NCBI GenBank assembly: GCA_027596075.1
Contig: JADGJC010000039.1
Coordinates: 141,099-205,098 of the forward strand
Direction: 5' to 3'
From: Rhizophlyctis rosea
Taxonomy: Eukaryota > Chytridiomycota > Chytridiomycetes > Rhizophlyctidales > Rhizophlyctidaceae
Length of the DNA: 64,000 bases
The notes beneath the pieces were generated by a model, which worked only from the letters and a program-made list of their open reading frames with translations, was not told the DNA's origin and searched no databases. The translations under genes and the position numbers were made by a program. Below, one piece after another: positions 9,709-21,361 of this stretch (the first letter of the stretch is position 1; each line of letters starts with the position of its first letter).

Positions 9709-12700
9709 TTAATTTCTGCCTTGACTCATTTGTAAGAGGATGAGCGCAGTATCGACAGTGTCGTCCCGGTTTGCTGAGTCGGCCATGGAAGGATGGTCTT
9801 GCCAGTCCGTTGAGCTGATGGATGGGGGGAGACGGGATTGTGGAGGTGTGTAGGTAACGGACTGCGGGGGATTGGCTGCCGAGGAACGTTGGACTGTCGA
9901 GCTTGCGGGTGGAGCGGGTTGGGGAAGTGGTTGCGCGAAATTAGTGGTGAAATGTGGTACGGACGTGGAGTATATCTGGGATCCTGTCGATCCGGTGGGT
10001 TGGTTGGTGTTTGCGTAGGTTTGTGGTTGGGGTATGCCAAAATTCGACGTCGGTGGAGCTGCGCGGCGTACTTTCTAAAATATGAGTTGCAACAGGATGA
10101 GTCAGCCACCATTATGCTTCCAACTCTCATTGGTCGTTCCCATTTTGCACAACCTACATCTAGCCAATGCACAAGCTTCCAGTCTTTCCTCACCTGACGC
10201 TTGGGTGGATACAATCCTTCCGCCGGTCTAGGGGCACTGACTGGCAATTGTGGGTATGCTGACGCAGATCTCCTCTTCAGATCTGATGGATGCTCCGCCA
10301 ATGGCGCAATGGGCGTCGATGAGTGAGGAATCTGGCTGACTGGCACGTAGAACTGTTCGTTGATGTGCGGCGACGTAGAGGCAGGCGTGGACTGTGCTTT
10401 TGTTGACGGATTGGTAATCCCACTTTGTGGTGGGCGCCTGTGTGCGGGAGACCCTTGTTTGGGCTCGAAGGTATGCGGAACGGTTGACTGAGGTAGTGAG
10501 GACTGGTTGCCGTAATTAGGATGTCGCCTTTCCGGGCGTACGGGACGGCTCACCTCCCGAATTTGCGCTGTACCCTGCCAATCCATCTCAATCGACTTTG
10601 GTTCATCCCCATGATGACTTCCCCCATCCGATTGCTGCATGCCCGGCGCAGGTCCCCGCGTTCCGTCCGCCCATCGCCCACTCTCTTCACGTGAGGGTAC
10701 CAGTCCATCCCGCGCTGCCGCTCCGGTATGTGTTTTTGCATCCTTGTCCGTTGTATTGGGAGACGTTGGCGTATTTTGCTGAGCAGACTGCTCACGAGTT
10801 CTTCCTTGGATTACACCCTTCGAGCTTTCATCGCACGCAATGGGTGTCGAGGATTTTTGCGCCGAAAAGGACCCTTTTGAATTGGCATCCTGCACCTCGG
10901 CGCCCTGAAGTAAAGCGGAGCGAGTTTGAGGAACTTCTCCTGTGAGAAAGGCCACACCGTAGTCGGTTTTGGGTGTCGGACGACGAGGCGGCTTGCCGCT
11001 GGCGGAGCCGCTTGATGGTAGGCTTCTTGCCGGAGGTGATTTTCTCTTCTTGGCAGAATCGGTCTGCGAAGGTGTTCCCGGGACCTCAGGAGACTTGCGC
11101 GGTAGAGCTTCAGGATTTTGTGTGGCTATCACTCCACCGGGCGCTTGTTTTGGCTTTGAGCTTCTTACGATGTTGGCGACCTCCATTGCCGAATCTGACG
11201 TGATGGATCCAGCAACAATCTGCGACTCCCCCGCACCGGATCCGCCTTCTCTTGTTGCATTGCTTGTTGGGGGGCTACCCAGTAACCGGGCCTTCTTCAG
11301 TGTTGGTCCCTCGGTACCCTCGCCCGGAGATGTACTTCCTCGCGTTTGATTGTCATCTGCTGTCGCCTCCGTCTTCACCCTCCTTTCATCAGCTGTTGAA
11401 GCAGATCCTTGCACGGCTCCTGCTTCGGAAGTTTCTCCGCATACAGAGCTCTTGATGCGAACCGATGCTGCGCCTTCCGCCAGTGGTTCACCCTCGTGCT
11501 TCGGGGTCAGTTCTGTATTAATTTCCACGATCGGCTCGGCTAGGTGATATATTCCGTCCGTGAGTAGCAATTGCTTCATGCCAAGGTGAAAAAGGGCATG
11601 TCAATATTTGAAGAACTACTTCAAAACACCAATTTGCGTTACCTTTGCCCGCACACCTTTCTCAAGTGCGTACTTGAATAAGCTTTCGAAGTCCGAGATT
11701 TCTGGTGAAGTGTACTGAATTTTGATAACATTCAGTTGACATCAATCTTTGCTGACGCGAGATACACGATGGCCTGCTGACTCTTACATCATAATGCTCC
11801 AACAACACCTTCATCATTCGATCCTTGATATCCCGGTTTTTAAGACCTTTGGATCCCTAGAGAGAACACCGTGAATTCGACGTTTCGTTTCACTTTGTTT
11901 TCTTCGAAGCAGCAGCCGGCTTCAGAAGACGACGACACCATGTTACTTACAGCAGCGCGAAGCACATCTAGTTGCCAATGGGGATCACAATCAGTACATA
12001 TATTCAAGAGTTCGACCAGTTTTCCAGATTCATACCTCTACAAGCAGCGCAGCCGGATAGGGTGAAAGGGAGGAGGTCGATCGATCAGCATCCGACCAAC
12101 GATGGAAAAGCAACACCTCAAGAACTCACATGCTGTATCTCTTGGGTGCGCAAAAAATGAAAAGTGACAGTTAGCCCTACTTCCATCGCATCCAAAGCCA
12201 GACCTCAGTACGGATCGATAGCAAACGATAACCCTCAAAAACTCACTTCATACGTAGAGATCAAGTCATCGATCTGTTCCGCTCTGCTCTTCGTCGGCGG
12301 TCCATCGTCAACGCTGTCCTTCCGTCTTCTTGTGCTCGAATTCATCATTGGCGAGATTGGGGATGGGGAAGAAGTCGATGTAGATTGTCTTCGCCGTGCT
12401 CGCTTGCCGCTGGCGGGCGAAGCGGCATGATCGATCGGGGCGGAGATGGCAAGGGGAGGGAGGGGTGGTGGTGGACAATTCCGTCGGGTCTGGTCGGTGC
12501 TTTCGCGTGCGATGAGTTGTTCTGCCGCGGGTGGTGTTGTGGTTGGCTCGGAAAGCCGGAGATTTGCGTCTTGAGACAGCTTGATAGCTTTGGAAGGAAA
12601 GCTGTTAGAGGTGCGATTCAAATTACTGTGGTCACCATTGTCCGGCAGCACTTACGTCGATTCAAGCGCTGTTGCCCTTCTTCCTTGTACTTTACTCTGA

Positions 12701-12846
12701 AGGTGTGTCCAGAACTCTGAGATGGTGCCTTGTACAAGCAGTTAGAGGTGTTGACTTGCGAATGATGTTTTGAAAGCGCGTACCTGTCGCGTGGGGCTCC
12801 CAGGAATATCGGACGATTCTGATGAGCCCTCTACACTCGGACTCAT
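9709..12846 (-). CDS. Large disordered protein of unknown function, possible nuclear factor
   Basis: I do not recognise this gene. Exons 12846-12784 (start MSPSVEGSSESSDIPGSP), 11856-11788, 11714-11643, 11573-10194 and 10074-9709 are placed in phase; others near 12656 and 12600-12243 are clear but not phased, and one or more microexons around 12150-11950 are unresolved. The only ordered-looking part is a short helical stretch with DVLRAA, GSKGLKNRDIKDRMMKVLLE, then SPEISDFESLFKYALEKG, perhaps a winged-helix-like fold. The rest is Ser/Pro/Thr-rich with basic patches and appears disordered. The tail ends TVDTALILLQMSQGRN, a short hydrophobic helix after disorder, of the kind used to bind a partner. 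Reading straight through the last intron gives a longer but less likely C-terminus. Confidence 0.55.
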
Positions 12847-13278
12847 CGGCAGCCTCGAGTCACGCGCAAGCTTCACAGAAAGAGAATGGAAAGGGTTGAA
12901 AGAGGGTTCCGCTTATTGCCAGCTTGCTTATCCACCAAGTCAGGATGTGTGCCATGTACAGATTGAAGTGAGATGAAGCAAGCAAAGCAAAAACGCGGGG
13001 GGGGGGGACCCGAGGGAAGACAAAAGAGGGTCGGCCAGCAGAAGGGAAAAGCATCGCACAATGAAGCCAATTTCACGAAGCGCGTGGTCCATAATCAGGG
13101 CCCAGAAGGGAACCAGCCGATCGTTGTGGCTTGCGGGACGCGACACTCTTGTCTGCCCGTTCAAACCTTCACCACGGGTCCTTGTTTTTGCCAAAGGTTG
13201 GAAACTTCAAATTCAGTAGTCTTGAAGGAGATATAAGGAGAAAGACACCTCAGCTCTCACAAGCAGCTCTAGGTCAAA
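12847..13278. promoter_or_regulatory. Divergent promoter region with a TATA-like site
   Basis: The 432 bp between two divergent genes contain a run of about ten G near 13000 and a TATA-like TATAAG at 13232-13237, 42 bp upstream of the ATG at 13279. A Leu-rich shadow frame on the minus strand was not accepted as coding. Confidence 0.45.
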
Positions 13279-13972
13279 ATGACAGATTTCAGCGACTATG
13301 AAACGTTCAGGTATTCACCAAATTCTACATGAGTCACTGCATCGACTGCACTCTTATGCCCTCCACGCTTTTACCCTACAAAAAGACCCACAATGACCCG
13401 CGAAGAGGTATTCGAATGGTTTCAACGCAGATTAAACAGACCGCCGGAAGCTTATGACATCTACAAGGTGGGTTCATCCCATGTCCATCCTCTGCTTTTC
13501 CTTCCACTCAACAAGACCCGGTTATGATGTCGAATTTCATCCCTGAACCAGGTCGCAAAAGAGTTCTACCAACTTGGAGCATACTCTCGATCTCTACTAT
13601 GTCTGCAACAATACGTATGTGCAGCCAATCAATGATATACCATTGGATAAAACTTCACTCAAGCGATCGCGTGACCAGGTCACACTTCCAGGTGCCGCCC
13701 TCCCCGGCCGCCACCTTCTGGGATATTGTTATCTCAATCTAGGAGAAACGGAACGAGCATTACGGGAGTTCAAGAAGTGTGTCAAAGGTTAGTAGCACTT
13801 CATCGTGTAGTGCCGCCCGCCCCATATTGGTGTGCTCATTGTGTTGCTTGACGTACTGATGGACGTGTTGTTCTATTGCATGGCAGAAGGGTACCACGAT
13901 GACTGGCAGTTGGTGGTGGAGCTAACAATGGAGATCGAGGCAAAACGTAGGGAGGAGGATGTGAGATTTTGA
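13279..13972 (+). CDS. Small TPR-like protein, unknown role
   Basis: Five exons (13279-13310, 13386-13467, 13552-13614, 13679-13787, 13887-13972) join to 123 residues. Helical pairs resemble tetratricopeptide repeats: YKVAKEFYQLGAYSRSLLCL, then LLGYCYLNLGETERALREFK with the canonical Gly/Tyr/Ala positions, then a final helix EIEAKRREEDVRF. There is no transmembrane segment, so it is not Fis1 despite similar size. TPR proteins are binding scaffolds; the partner cannot be inferred. It is small enough to be one subunit of a larger assembly. Confidence 0.6.
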
Positions 13973-14167
13973 TGAACAGGCGGACGGGAGGATGGTGTAA
14001 TTGCAAATTTGTAAAGTAGTCAGTCAGGCATGTCGGAAGGGCAACACCTTTACTGTACATGAGAAGTACCAAAAAGTGATCCTAGCATTGGGATGCGTAT
14101 AAACAATTAATTGCTACATATGCTACTACAAATCAAATCTACATATCTATATACCAAAAACAAACCC

Positions 14168-15860
14168 TCACAACTCCTCCTTCTTCACTCCATCTACCAA
14201 AGTTCTCACCCGACTTCTATAATCATCCCAACTAATATAACACCCTACCAACCTCCGATACCCCGTAAACGCCGCCCTCCCATGCAACACGCGCCAATTA
14301 TCCACCATAACCGCCCTACCAGGCCTCAACGCAACCCAAAGCTCGTTCGACGGGTCCCTCAGCAGCCGCGTATATTGCGAAAGCGCATGATAAAACGCCG
14401 GCACATCACTCGGCGAGAACTGCTTCCCTTGCAGCGAGTGCGGGGACAAGACACTCCGGTCGTCGTTGTTGTATCGTACGCGCATTAGGGAGGAGGGATT
14501 TGCTGGGTCGTGTTCTAGGATTGTGAATGGGGCTGAGGGGGTGATGTGGATGCCTTCGTCTCCGGCACAGTGGGCGGTGAGGGGGAAGCGGGAGAGGATT
14601 TCGTATGCTTGCGGGTCTGTTTCTTTCAATTGGATGGCGGCGTTGAAGGCATCTACGTAAAGAGATTGACCACCGGTCCCGTTATGTGCTAGAAGATGGA
14701 ACAGCTGCAATCTGCAACAGGTGTCAGCTGCTGTTCAAAAACATCAAGATATTGAATTCCCACATACCCTATAGGTTCTGTAAAGTACGACGTGTCTGTA
14801 TGCCCCGGAAGCGCTATTGTCGTGTAAGCTGTATCACCGTGTTCCATGTTTGGTGTAAAGTCCCAAAATCCACCATAATGGGTATGCCGAATGAATGCCA
14901 CACGCTTAGCAAGCTCCTCCGTGGCCTCAGGCGTGGCTGGAGTTCCATCTACAAATCCAATTCCGTATGTATCCTGTCTCGAGAAAAATCATAAGTCGCC
15001 TGATCTCAACAATACCTCCAACGGTGACTGCTTACAATATGCCTCAGCCATTCCGCTAACCCTGCATCGCTCTTCATAACATCATCGTACTGGACTATTG
15101 GCAGAGAGTCGGCAATGGATGCTCCCCATAGCTGCCTTGGTCTAAAACCTCCAGGTTAATCTACCTCCTCACACAGGGAAATGAACGCATATTCACCGTA
15201 CCTGGTAGTCCTGGATACATCCAACTTAGGGTTATATGAATGCGTCCGCAGCCAGGAAAGCTTATATGTACTCTCATGATTATCATTCGCCCATTTTATC
15301 CGTAAAGATTCACCAGATTCCGTGATTTGCATGCTGAGCGGGCGAATGTTGATGGGTATCTTTGACGTGTCAAACAGACGTTGTTTGGTTACTGCGTGGA
15401 AACAGGCGGGGCATCGACAATGGTCTCGTAGCCAAATGCCATGACTACATGGAAGATTGGTTAGACCGCTCACCGCGTATAAATCCGACGTATTTAGGAG
15501 CACTTACAAGGATGTTTTCGCCCCATCTGGAAACTGAACGGCTACAGTGCCATCAGATTGAAACAATGCCGTTGTCTCAGTCGGACGTTCTACTGAATGC
15601 TGTGCACGATTAAAGGTATAAGCAGAAGGCCTCTCATTCGACAAAGAGAACGCGAAGTTTACCGTTTGCTCTAAAGCTGCAGCGGACGATATGGGTTTGT
15701 ACTGCCCAACCGTAGAAAGTGACGGGAATGCGCTTTTCACACGTGTCGTTATTGCCGGAGCGGGAACTATCCGAGATGATACAGAAGCTTTCTGTAGCCA
15801 GACCCTGTTGTGGGACGAAGTGAGTGAGCACCTTCCAAATGAGTTGATAAGCAAACACAT
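14168..15860 (-). CDS. TMLHE: Trimethyllysine dioxygenase, mitochondrial (carnitine synthesis)
   Basis: Five exons (15860-15508, 15444-15202, 15141-15036, 14973-14768, 14711-14168) give 483 residues. The enzyme uses Fe(II) and 2-oxoglutarate to hydroxylate N6-trimethyllysine, the first step of carnitine synthesis. The N-terminal zinc-binding part is HGIWLRDHCRCPACFH followed by TKQRLFDTSKIP. The catalytic part has the HTD iron ligands in ALPGHTDTSYF and the distal His in DNWRVLHGRAAFTGYRRL, with GCYISWDD at the end. These features favour TMLHE over gamma-butyrobetaine hydroxylase, although the two are homologous. The start MCLLINSFGRCSL is chosen because a TATA-like element lies at 16005-16012; an upstream in-frame ATG at 16076 lies beyond it. 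Confidence 0.88.
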
Positions 15861-16598
15861 ACACACCCAACAAGTCTTCGTACCTGTCAATGGAGCGCAC
15901 TTGTGTGGTTCGGCGAAGAAAAGAGTGGATGGGTCTACTACGGGATGCCATTGTTCGTTGTGTAACTGTGATGGTGACAACTCGAGGAAGTGCCCTATGC
16001 GCGGGTTATATATTGGTGACGTCTGAGCGTCACCAGAAATTTTAGGCCTAGTCCCTTTTGGTTCCAAAAATAGCACAGAACGGAAAGATTTTAGGTCATG
16101 GGGACGTATCGAGGAAACTGGGTTTGTCAGCCAATGACCGTTGGCAGGTGACCGTTAAGCCACTCAAGCATATGAGCCTACCTGCTGCCAATAGTGCTAC
16201 CTTGGCGTCGTGGTCCCATTCCCATAGCCTAAGGGGTATTCAGGTGTTCAAAAGGGCAGTTTATTGGAAATTTGGAACTGATGGAAGTGTTGGAACTTGG
16301 AAGGTCAATTTTCATGTGAGGTTGCTGCGCCCCAGCCCGGAACCATGTGGGGCCTCGAGCCCTCGGGGACGTCATGCCGGGGGCCACCTGGGGGCCAACC
16401 CCCCCACGCGTCGCATGCGCCACTTCATCCAGGGTGGGTCAGTGAGTCACACTGACAAAGCACGCGGACACTCCCACAACCCTTTGAACAACCCCTTTGA
16501 CTTCAGGACTTCTTCCCTGCCGCTAGGCCTACTTCTTCGTCATCTTACCATTTCGTTTCCCACATATCTCCTCGCGTTAGGCGGCGTTGGCCTCGGAA
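15861..16598. promoter_or_regulatory. Divergent promoter region, TMLHE / VPS54
   Basis: This 738 bp region carries, on the minus strand, a CCAAT box directly followed by TATATAAC (16005-16012), about 145 bp upstream of the chosen TMLHE start. The rest shows no gene; an open frame at 16058-16624 on the plus strand has no recognisable content. Confidence 0.45.
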
Positions 16599-19500
16599 AT
16601 GTATTCGTCGCCATCTCCCAATAGGGCGAGCGTGCCACGTTCGACGTCTTTGGACTCCTCCCAGACCTTGAACTCGCTGGCTGGCTCCAGTGGCAGCTCC
16701 CGTTTGCCTAAAATTTCACCTTCCACAGAATCGCTCCCCTTAAAGAAAACACAAACAGCCTTCTCAGATAACCCCTTTGAAGAAATCCTTGAGCACGAGC
16801 AGCCATGGACAGTGCGGGATATTGGCAAGAACGCAATTTCGGTAAGACTCTGAAGTGCTTCCCGTGGGGTTATGCAACCAGTAATCCTTTCAAAAAAGGA
16901 GATACTAACTGAGCGAGTCAAGTAGGGTATCGTCAACGATCCAAATGTACAGGCCAAGACGGGTCCGAAGCCTCTTCCGGGTATGGATAGGCTACCAGTC
17001 ATACCTCCGACAACAATCCGCAAAGTGAGATTGGAGGAGTTCCAGCCATATATGAACATGTTGGCGGATGTATTTGGCAAATATCAGTTGAATCAGGCGT
17101 TAGGATTGGCGGCAACGGAGGGAACACCTTTACTGGGTGCCCATGACGCACAAACGCCATCTTTCGCGGATCTGGAGGACGTGACGGAGAGTCTCGGGAT
17201 TTCTGAAAGGAGTAGAACACGAATCGGACTAACAGCTTCGCAACGGACGCGTATGCTGTCCGTGAATGCACCGCCATTAGAGAACATCCCGTCAGTATTC
17301 ATGCAACCCGATTTCAATCTCGGAAATCCACATATCTTCAAAGTTGTCACCGAGAACCTTGATGTAACAACGGTGGGGAACCCGGACGCCGCAACAAACA
17401 ATAGCACACTCCAGGAAAAGCTCTCGCATAACCTAGATATCGTGGAAGTTCACCTAATCAAAGAAATCTCCCGCCGCTCATCCTCCTTCTTCACCGCCCT
17501 CTCAAACCTGCAAGCACTACATCAAGAAACAGTCACCTGCGTAAATCAGATCAGCGAATTGCGGAGAAAGCTCGGTTACGTATCCAAATCTAGCGCCAAG
17601 AAGAGTTTAGAAGTAGTACGGCTGAAGCGGCGGCGAGGAAATTTGGGCGTTCTATATGGAGGGGTGAAGTTGATATCAGAAGTGCAGCAGACGCAGCCGA
17701 TGATACAGATCTTACTGGGACAAGGAGATTACGTTGGAGCCTTGGATCTCATCGAACAGACGGCGATGGTGTTGCGGGGTTTCGACGTGTATGGGAAGCC
17801 CGGGACGGAAAGTGAAAGCTCGACGCTCGTTGAGGGAGTAAAGCTTGTCCGCAACGCTTCTATCATCCCAACGGCCTTGGATCTCCGCGGAGTACGTTCT
17901 TTGACACATCTGAACGGGCAGCTGGGCGAGATGGTCAAGACTATTGGGCTTGTCATGGAGAACGAGTTCGTGAACATCATTTTGGCGGATATTAGGGAAA
18001 CGGTAGCTTTGATGGATGTGAACAAAATATCGACGCGCATTGTACATACGCCTGCGGTTACTTGGATTCGCAACATCTTGGATAACAGATACCGGCTGCA
18101 GGCCGGAACTCCAGCACAGGCGACGAGCGGGGATCACCTTGGGGATGAAGAGAAGCTCAAGGCGCGGCTGCTGCCGCTGGTTTTGGGTTTGCTGCGGATG
18201 GATAAGCTTGGCAACGGTTTCCAAACGTACAAAGATGCGCTAGTGAAGGAGATTAAAGCGATGGCGAAGAAGGTATGGGAATGCTGGGCATGCCGTGGGA
18301 AGGCCCATTGCTGAGTGACTTTTCCCAGTACTATCCGCCCGCGTCAGCTAGCCCGGAGAGCCTCGCGCCTGCAAGTCCTGGTGTACCGCCTGGTAGTCCC
18401 AATGTGAAAAGAAAAGAGCAGCAAAGGTTGGCCCATTCTTTGCGCGTACATACATGTGTTCACACGCTCATCCTCCGTCCACAGCACACTAGCCAAGCTC
18501 CTTCGCACCATGACTTTCGACTCCTTCTTTGACCTATTGATCTCCGTCTACATCACCCTCCTGCACATCCTTCAGCGTGTCGCAATCGTCCATGAGCTTG
18601 TTGTACAGATTGTTAAGGAAGCCCAAGAGCGGGGAGTGGTGATTGGAGCCGACACCGTGAAGTATCCCGAAATGGGTACTGAGCAGAAAGCGACGCCGGA
18701 GCATCCTCACCGACTACGGCGGAAGCAGACCGAAGAAGAGGAAGATGAGTTGGGATCATTCGCAGGGATGCCGTATGAGATGGAAGGAAAGATCCCAGGC
18801 CCCGCTGGTGACGGTGCGGCGGTTACGGTGGAGGGTGGGTCGGACGCGGCGACATCGACGTATGGGCAGATGGTGTCCGAGTCGTCGGATTTGCTGTTTG
18901 CGGCGTCGGATTTGGCGAATGTTCGGTGCGCGAAGTTGATAGGGGTTCGGTCGGAGCAGAACGCGCAGTTGAATCCGAAGGATTTTTACCGTCTGTTTGG
19001 GGCTACGTGGGAGTTTGTTGTTGCTGGGGAGAGCTTGTGTGGGCGGATGTGCTTTGGGTTGAAGGGGACTATGCTTTCGCAGGTGGGTGTTTTGGTCTCT
19101 CTTACCATCAAGGGCAGACACTCACTACCACCACAGGCCAAAGCCTTTATATTCCACTTGCACGAAGAAAAATCGAAACAAATGGCCGTCCTGGTCGAAA
19201 ACGAACAATGGGCTCAAGCCCAAGTACCCGTCGATTTCCAAAACCTCACCAACGACATCGTTTTTGAGCGATTAGCAAAGTTGCCTACCGGGCAGCAGGG
19301 TGACGAAACTCCCGACGAAAGTGCGGAAAGTCCCGGTCCTTCTTCTTCGCAGGAAGCTACGACACCGAGGGAGAACAGCGAAAAGTTTTTGATGATAGAT
19401 AATCAGAAATATTTTGTGGTTGGGTGTGTGTTGCTTTTGTTGAAGATGCTTACGGAGTATATAAGTTGTGTGGAGTATCTTCCGGCGTTGACGACTGATG

Positions 19501-20896
19501 TTATGAATCGGATTACGGAGATTTTGAAGGTTGGTGAGCGGGCAGCGTAGTTGGTTTTGGATATTTCTGGCAATATAAGGGGTTTGACATGTTGTATCTT
19601 TATTCGACAGCTGTTCAACTCTCGGACATGTCAAGTGATTTTGGGCGCTGGAGCTATGAGGTCAGCGGGATTGCAGAATATTACGGCGAAACATATATGT
19701 AGGCATATCCCTTTTTCCAGGCTTGCGTTACTCAGAATGCTCATTTCGTCACGCAGCATTGGCCGCGCAGTCTCTTGGCGTAGTGATAGCCATCATCCCG
19801 CATCTGAAAAACATGATCCAACGTCACTTGCCGCCAAAACAGCATGTGCTTCTTGGTGATTTTGATCGATTGCTGAGGGTAGGAAGGGTCATTGCCTCGA
19901 TCCCCGCAGAGTACTTCATAAGCGAATAATGTTTGCGGAATTCCTTCCAGGATTACAAAGACCATCAAAGTGAGCTGTACGTAAAGTTAGTATCGATTAT
20001 GACGGAGCGGTTGAGGGTTATTGCGGAAAGTCTTCGGGTACGTCCTATTTATGGTTTTGTCACGTTCGACACAATTGGTGACTCATTGGGCGCACATTTT
20101 AGAACATCAATTGGGACAGCCCAGACCCACATGACTTCCCTGCCGAAGCGACGATTAGTCTACATATGGATAACTTGGTGAAGGAGACTTCGCGATTGCA
20201 TACGGTGATAATGCGGTATTTGTCGACTGAGACTGTCAAGGTGGGCAAATCATGTGAGATTGTTCTGAAGTTTCGGATTGTGTTTTTATAATTCTCGCTG
20301 CGTAGTACATTATGCAACAAGTATTTGCATCATATACGCAGCGGTTAGAGGAGAGTTTGAAGACGATAGATCTTTATAGTGGGGCTGGCAAGAATAGGTG
20401 AGGTGTCGGAACATGCAGGTTATAATCTATCCCAGGTGTGGAAGCTGACGAAAACCTTCTGATATGCAGGCTTCTAATCGACATCCAATACTTCATCCAA
20501 CGCCTATCAGCCCTAGACGGCGTAGACGGTCCAGGCAACCACCTCGAAGTCGTCGTAAACAACATCAAAATCAAAGACCGGCGAACAGCGCCCGCAGCCG
20601 CTGCTGCACCACAAATGAATGCAAGAGCATCGAGTAGTCCGGGTACGGCGCCGCCGCCCGCAGCACCGGCGCCTCCTGCCGCGAGTCGAACAAGCAATAG
20701 TGGACAACGACCAACGTCGTTGGATTTGCCGGGTGGGTCGCCGGCGTTACCGGCTTCACCTGGGGCTGGGGCGGCGGCGGCGGGGGCGGCGGGAGGGGCA
20801 CGGATGGGGAATTTTGCGAGCGCGTTTGGGAAGATGTTGAGGGCGCAGAATGCGACGCTAAATCCGAACCCGCAGGGTGGGGATGGGAAGGGGTGA
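16599..20896 (+). CDS. VPS54: VPS54, GARP tethering complex subunit
   Basis: Eleven exons all close in phase (16599-16841, 16926-18272, 18329-18426, 18485-19082, 19137-19529, 19611-19698, 19757-19878, 19951-20037, 20103-20240, 20306-20397, 20470-20896): 1,210 residues. GARP tethers endosome-derived vesicles at the trans-Golgi network. The Vps54 core is recognisable from FNLGNPHIFKVVTEN and LQEKLSHNLDIVEVHLIKEI through SSSFFTALSNLQALHQETV. The C-terminal domain includes SSDLLFAASDLANVRCAKLI, LAAQSLGVVIAIIPHLKNMI and LLIDIQYFIQRLSALDGV. The last ~90 residues are an Ala/Pro/Gly-rich tail ending ASAFGKMLRAQNATLNP. The start is MYSSPSPN, the first ATG in the open frame. Confidence 0.9.
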
Positions 20897-21361
20897 GGGG
20901 TGGGTTGTGGGTTTTGGGTTGTTGGAATGCATGTTCGAGTTTTGGATGAGTTGGGCGTGCATTTAGAAACATTGGTCTTGGGAACGACCTCATTGTGGGG
21001 CCAGGATGTTGATGTTCATAGCACTTTTGTACTTGCCCTAGCAGAAAATGGAGCACTGCCAACATTGCTGATATCTGGCTTTGGGCGTGGCGTCTGCCAC
21101 TCATTGATATGCTACGGATTTGACGTGTTTCCTCGTCCTCCATACGCCTTTCTCAGCTGAACCGGCGCTTGCTTGCAATAACGAACTTCAGAGCCATCAG
21201 GCAAACAAGGACAGCCCCCCTCCACTTCCAATCACTGCCATTATGGTCAAGAAAAGGATGGGGATGGTCCGCCTTTCACCCGCAATCGCTGAATAAGTTC
21301 TCGTTATTAACCACAGCAATGCAATTGATCTATTCTTTCCGTTCCTTTTCTTGCGTAAAAC
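20897..21361. other. Convergent intergenic region
   Basis: This 465 bp stretch between the 3' ends of VPS54 and the coiled-coil gene shows no gene or repeat I can recognise. Confidence 0.45.

Noticed and set aside
9726..11579. 617-codon open frame on the minus strand read as one exon
   Set aside because: A donor at 10193 and an acceptor at 10075 remove a stretch within it; the spliced frame gives a more protein-like C-terminus that ends at 9709.
13279..13972. Fis1 mitochondrial fission protein
   Set aside because: It has TPR-like helices and similar size but no C-terminal membrane anchor and no Fis1 signature residues.
15504..16076. TMLHE start at the upstream ATG (16076)
   Set aside because: It lies beyond a CCAAT/TATA-like pair at 16005-16015, and the extra ~70 residues do not resemble the family or a presequence.
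16058..16624. 188-codon plus-strand frame before VPS54
   Set aside because: No recognisable domain, mixed composition, and it overlaps the TMLHE promoter elements and the VPS54 start.
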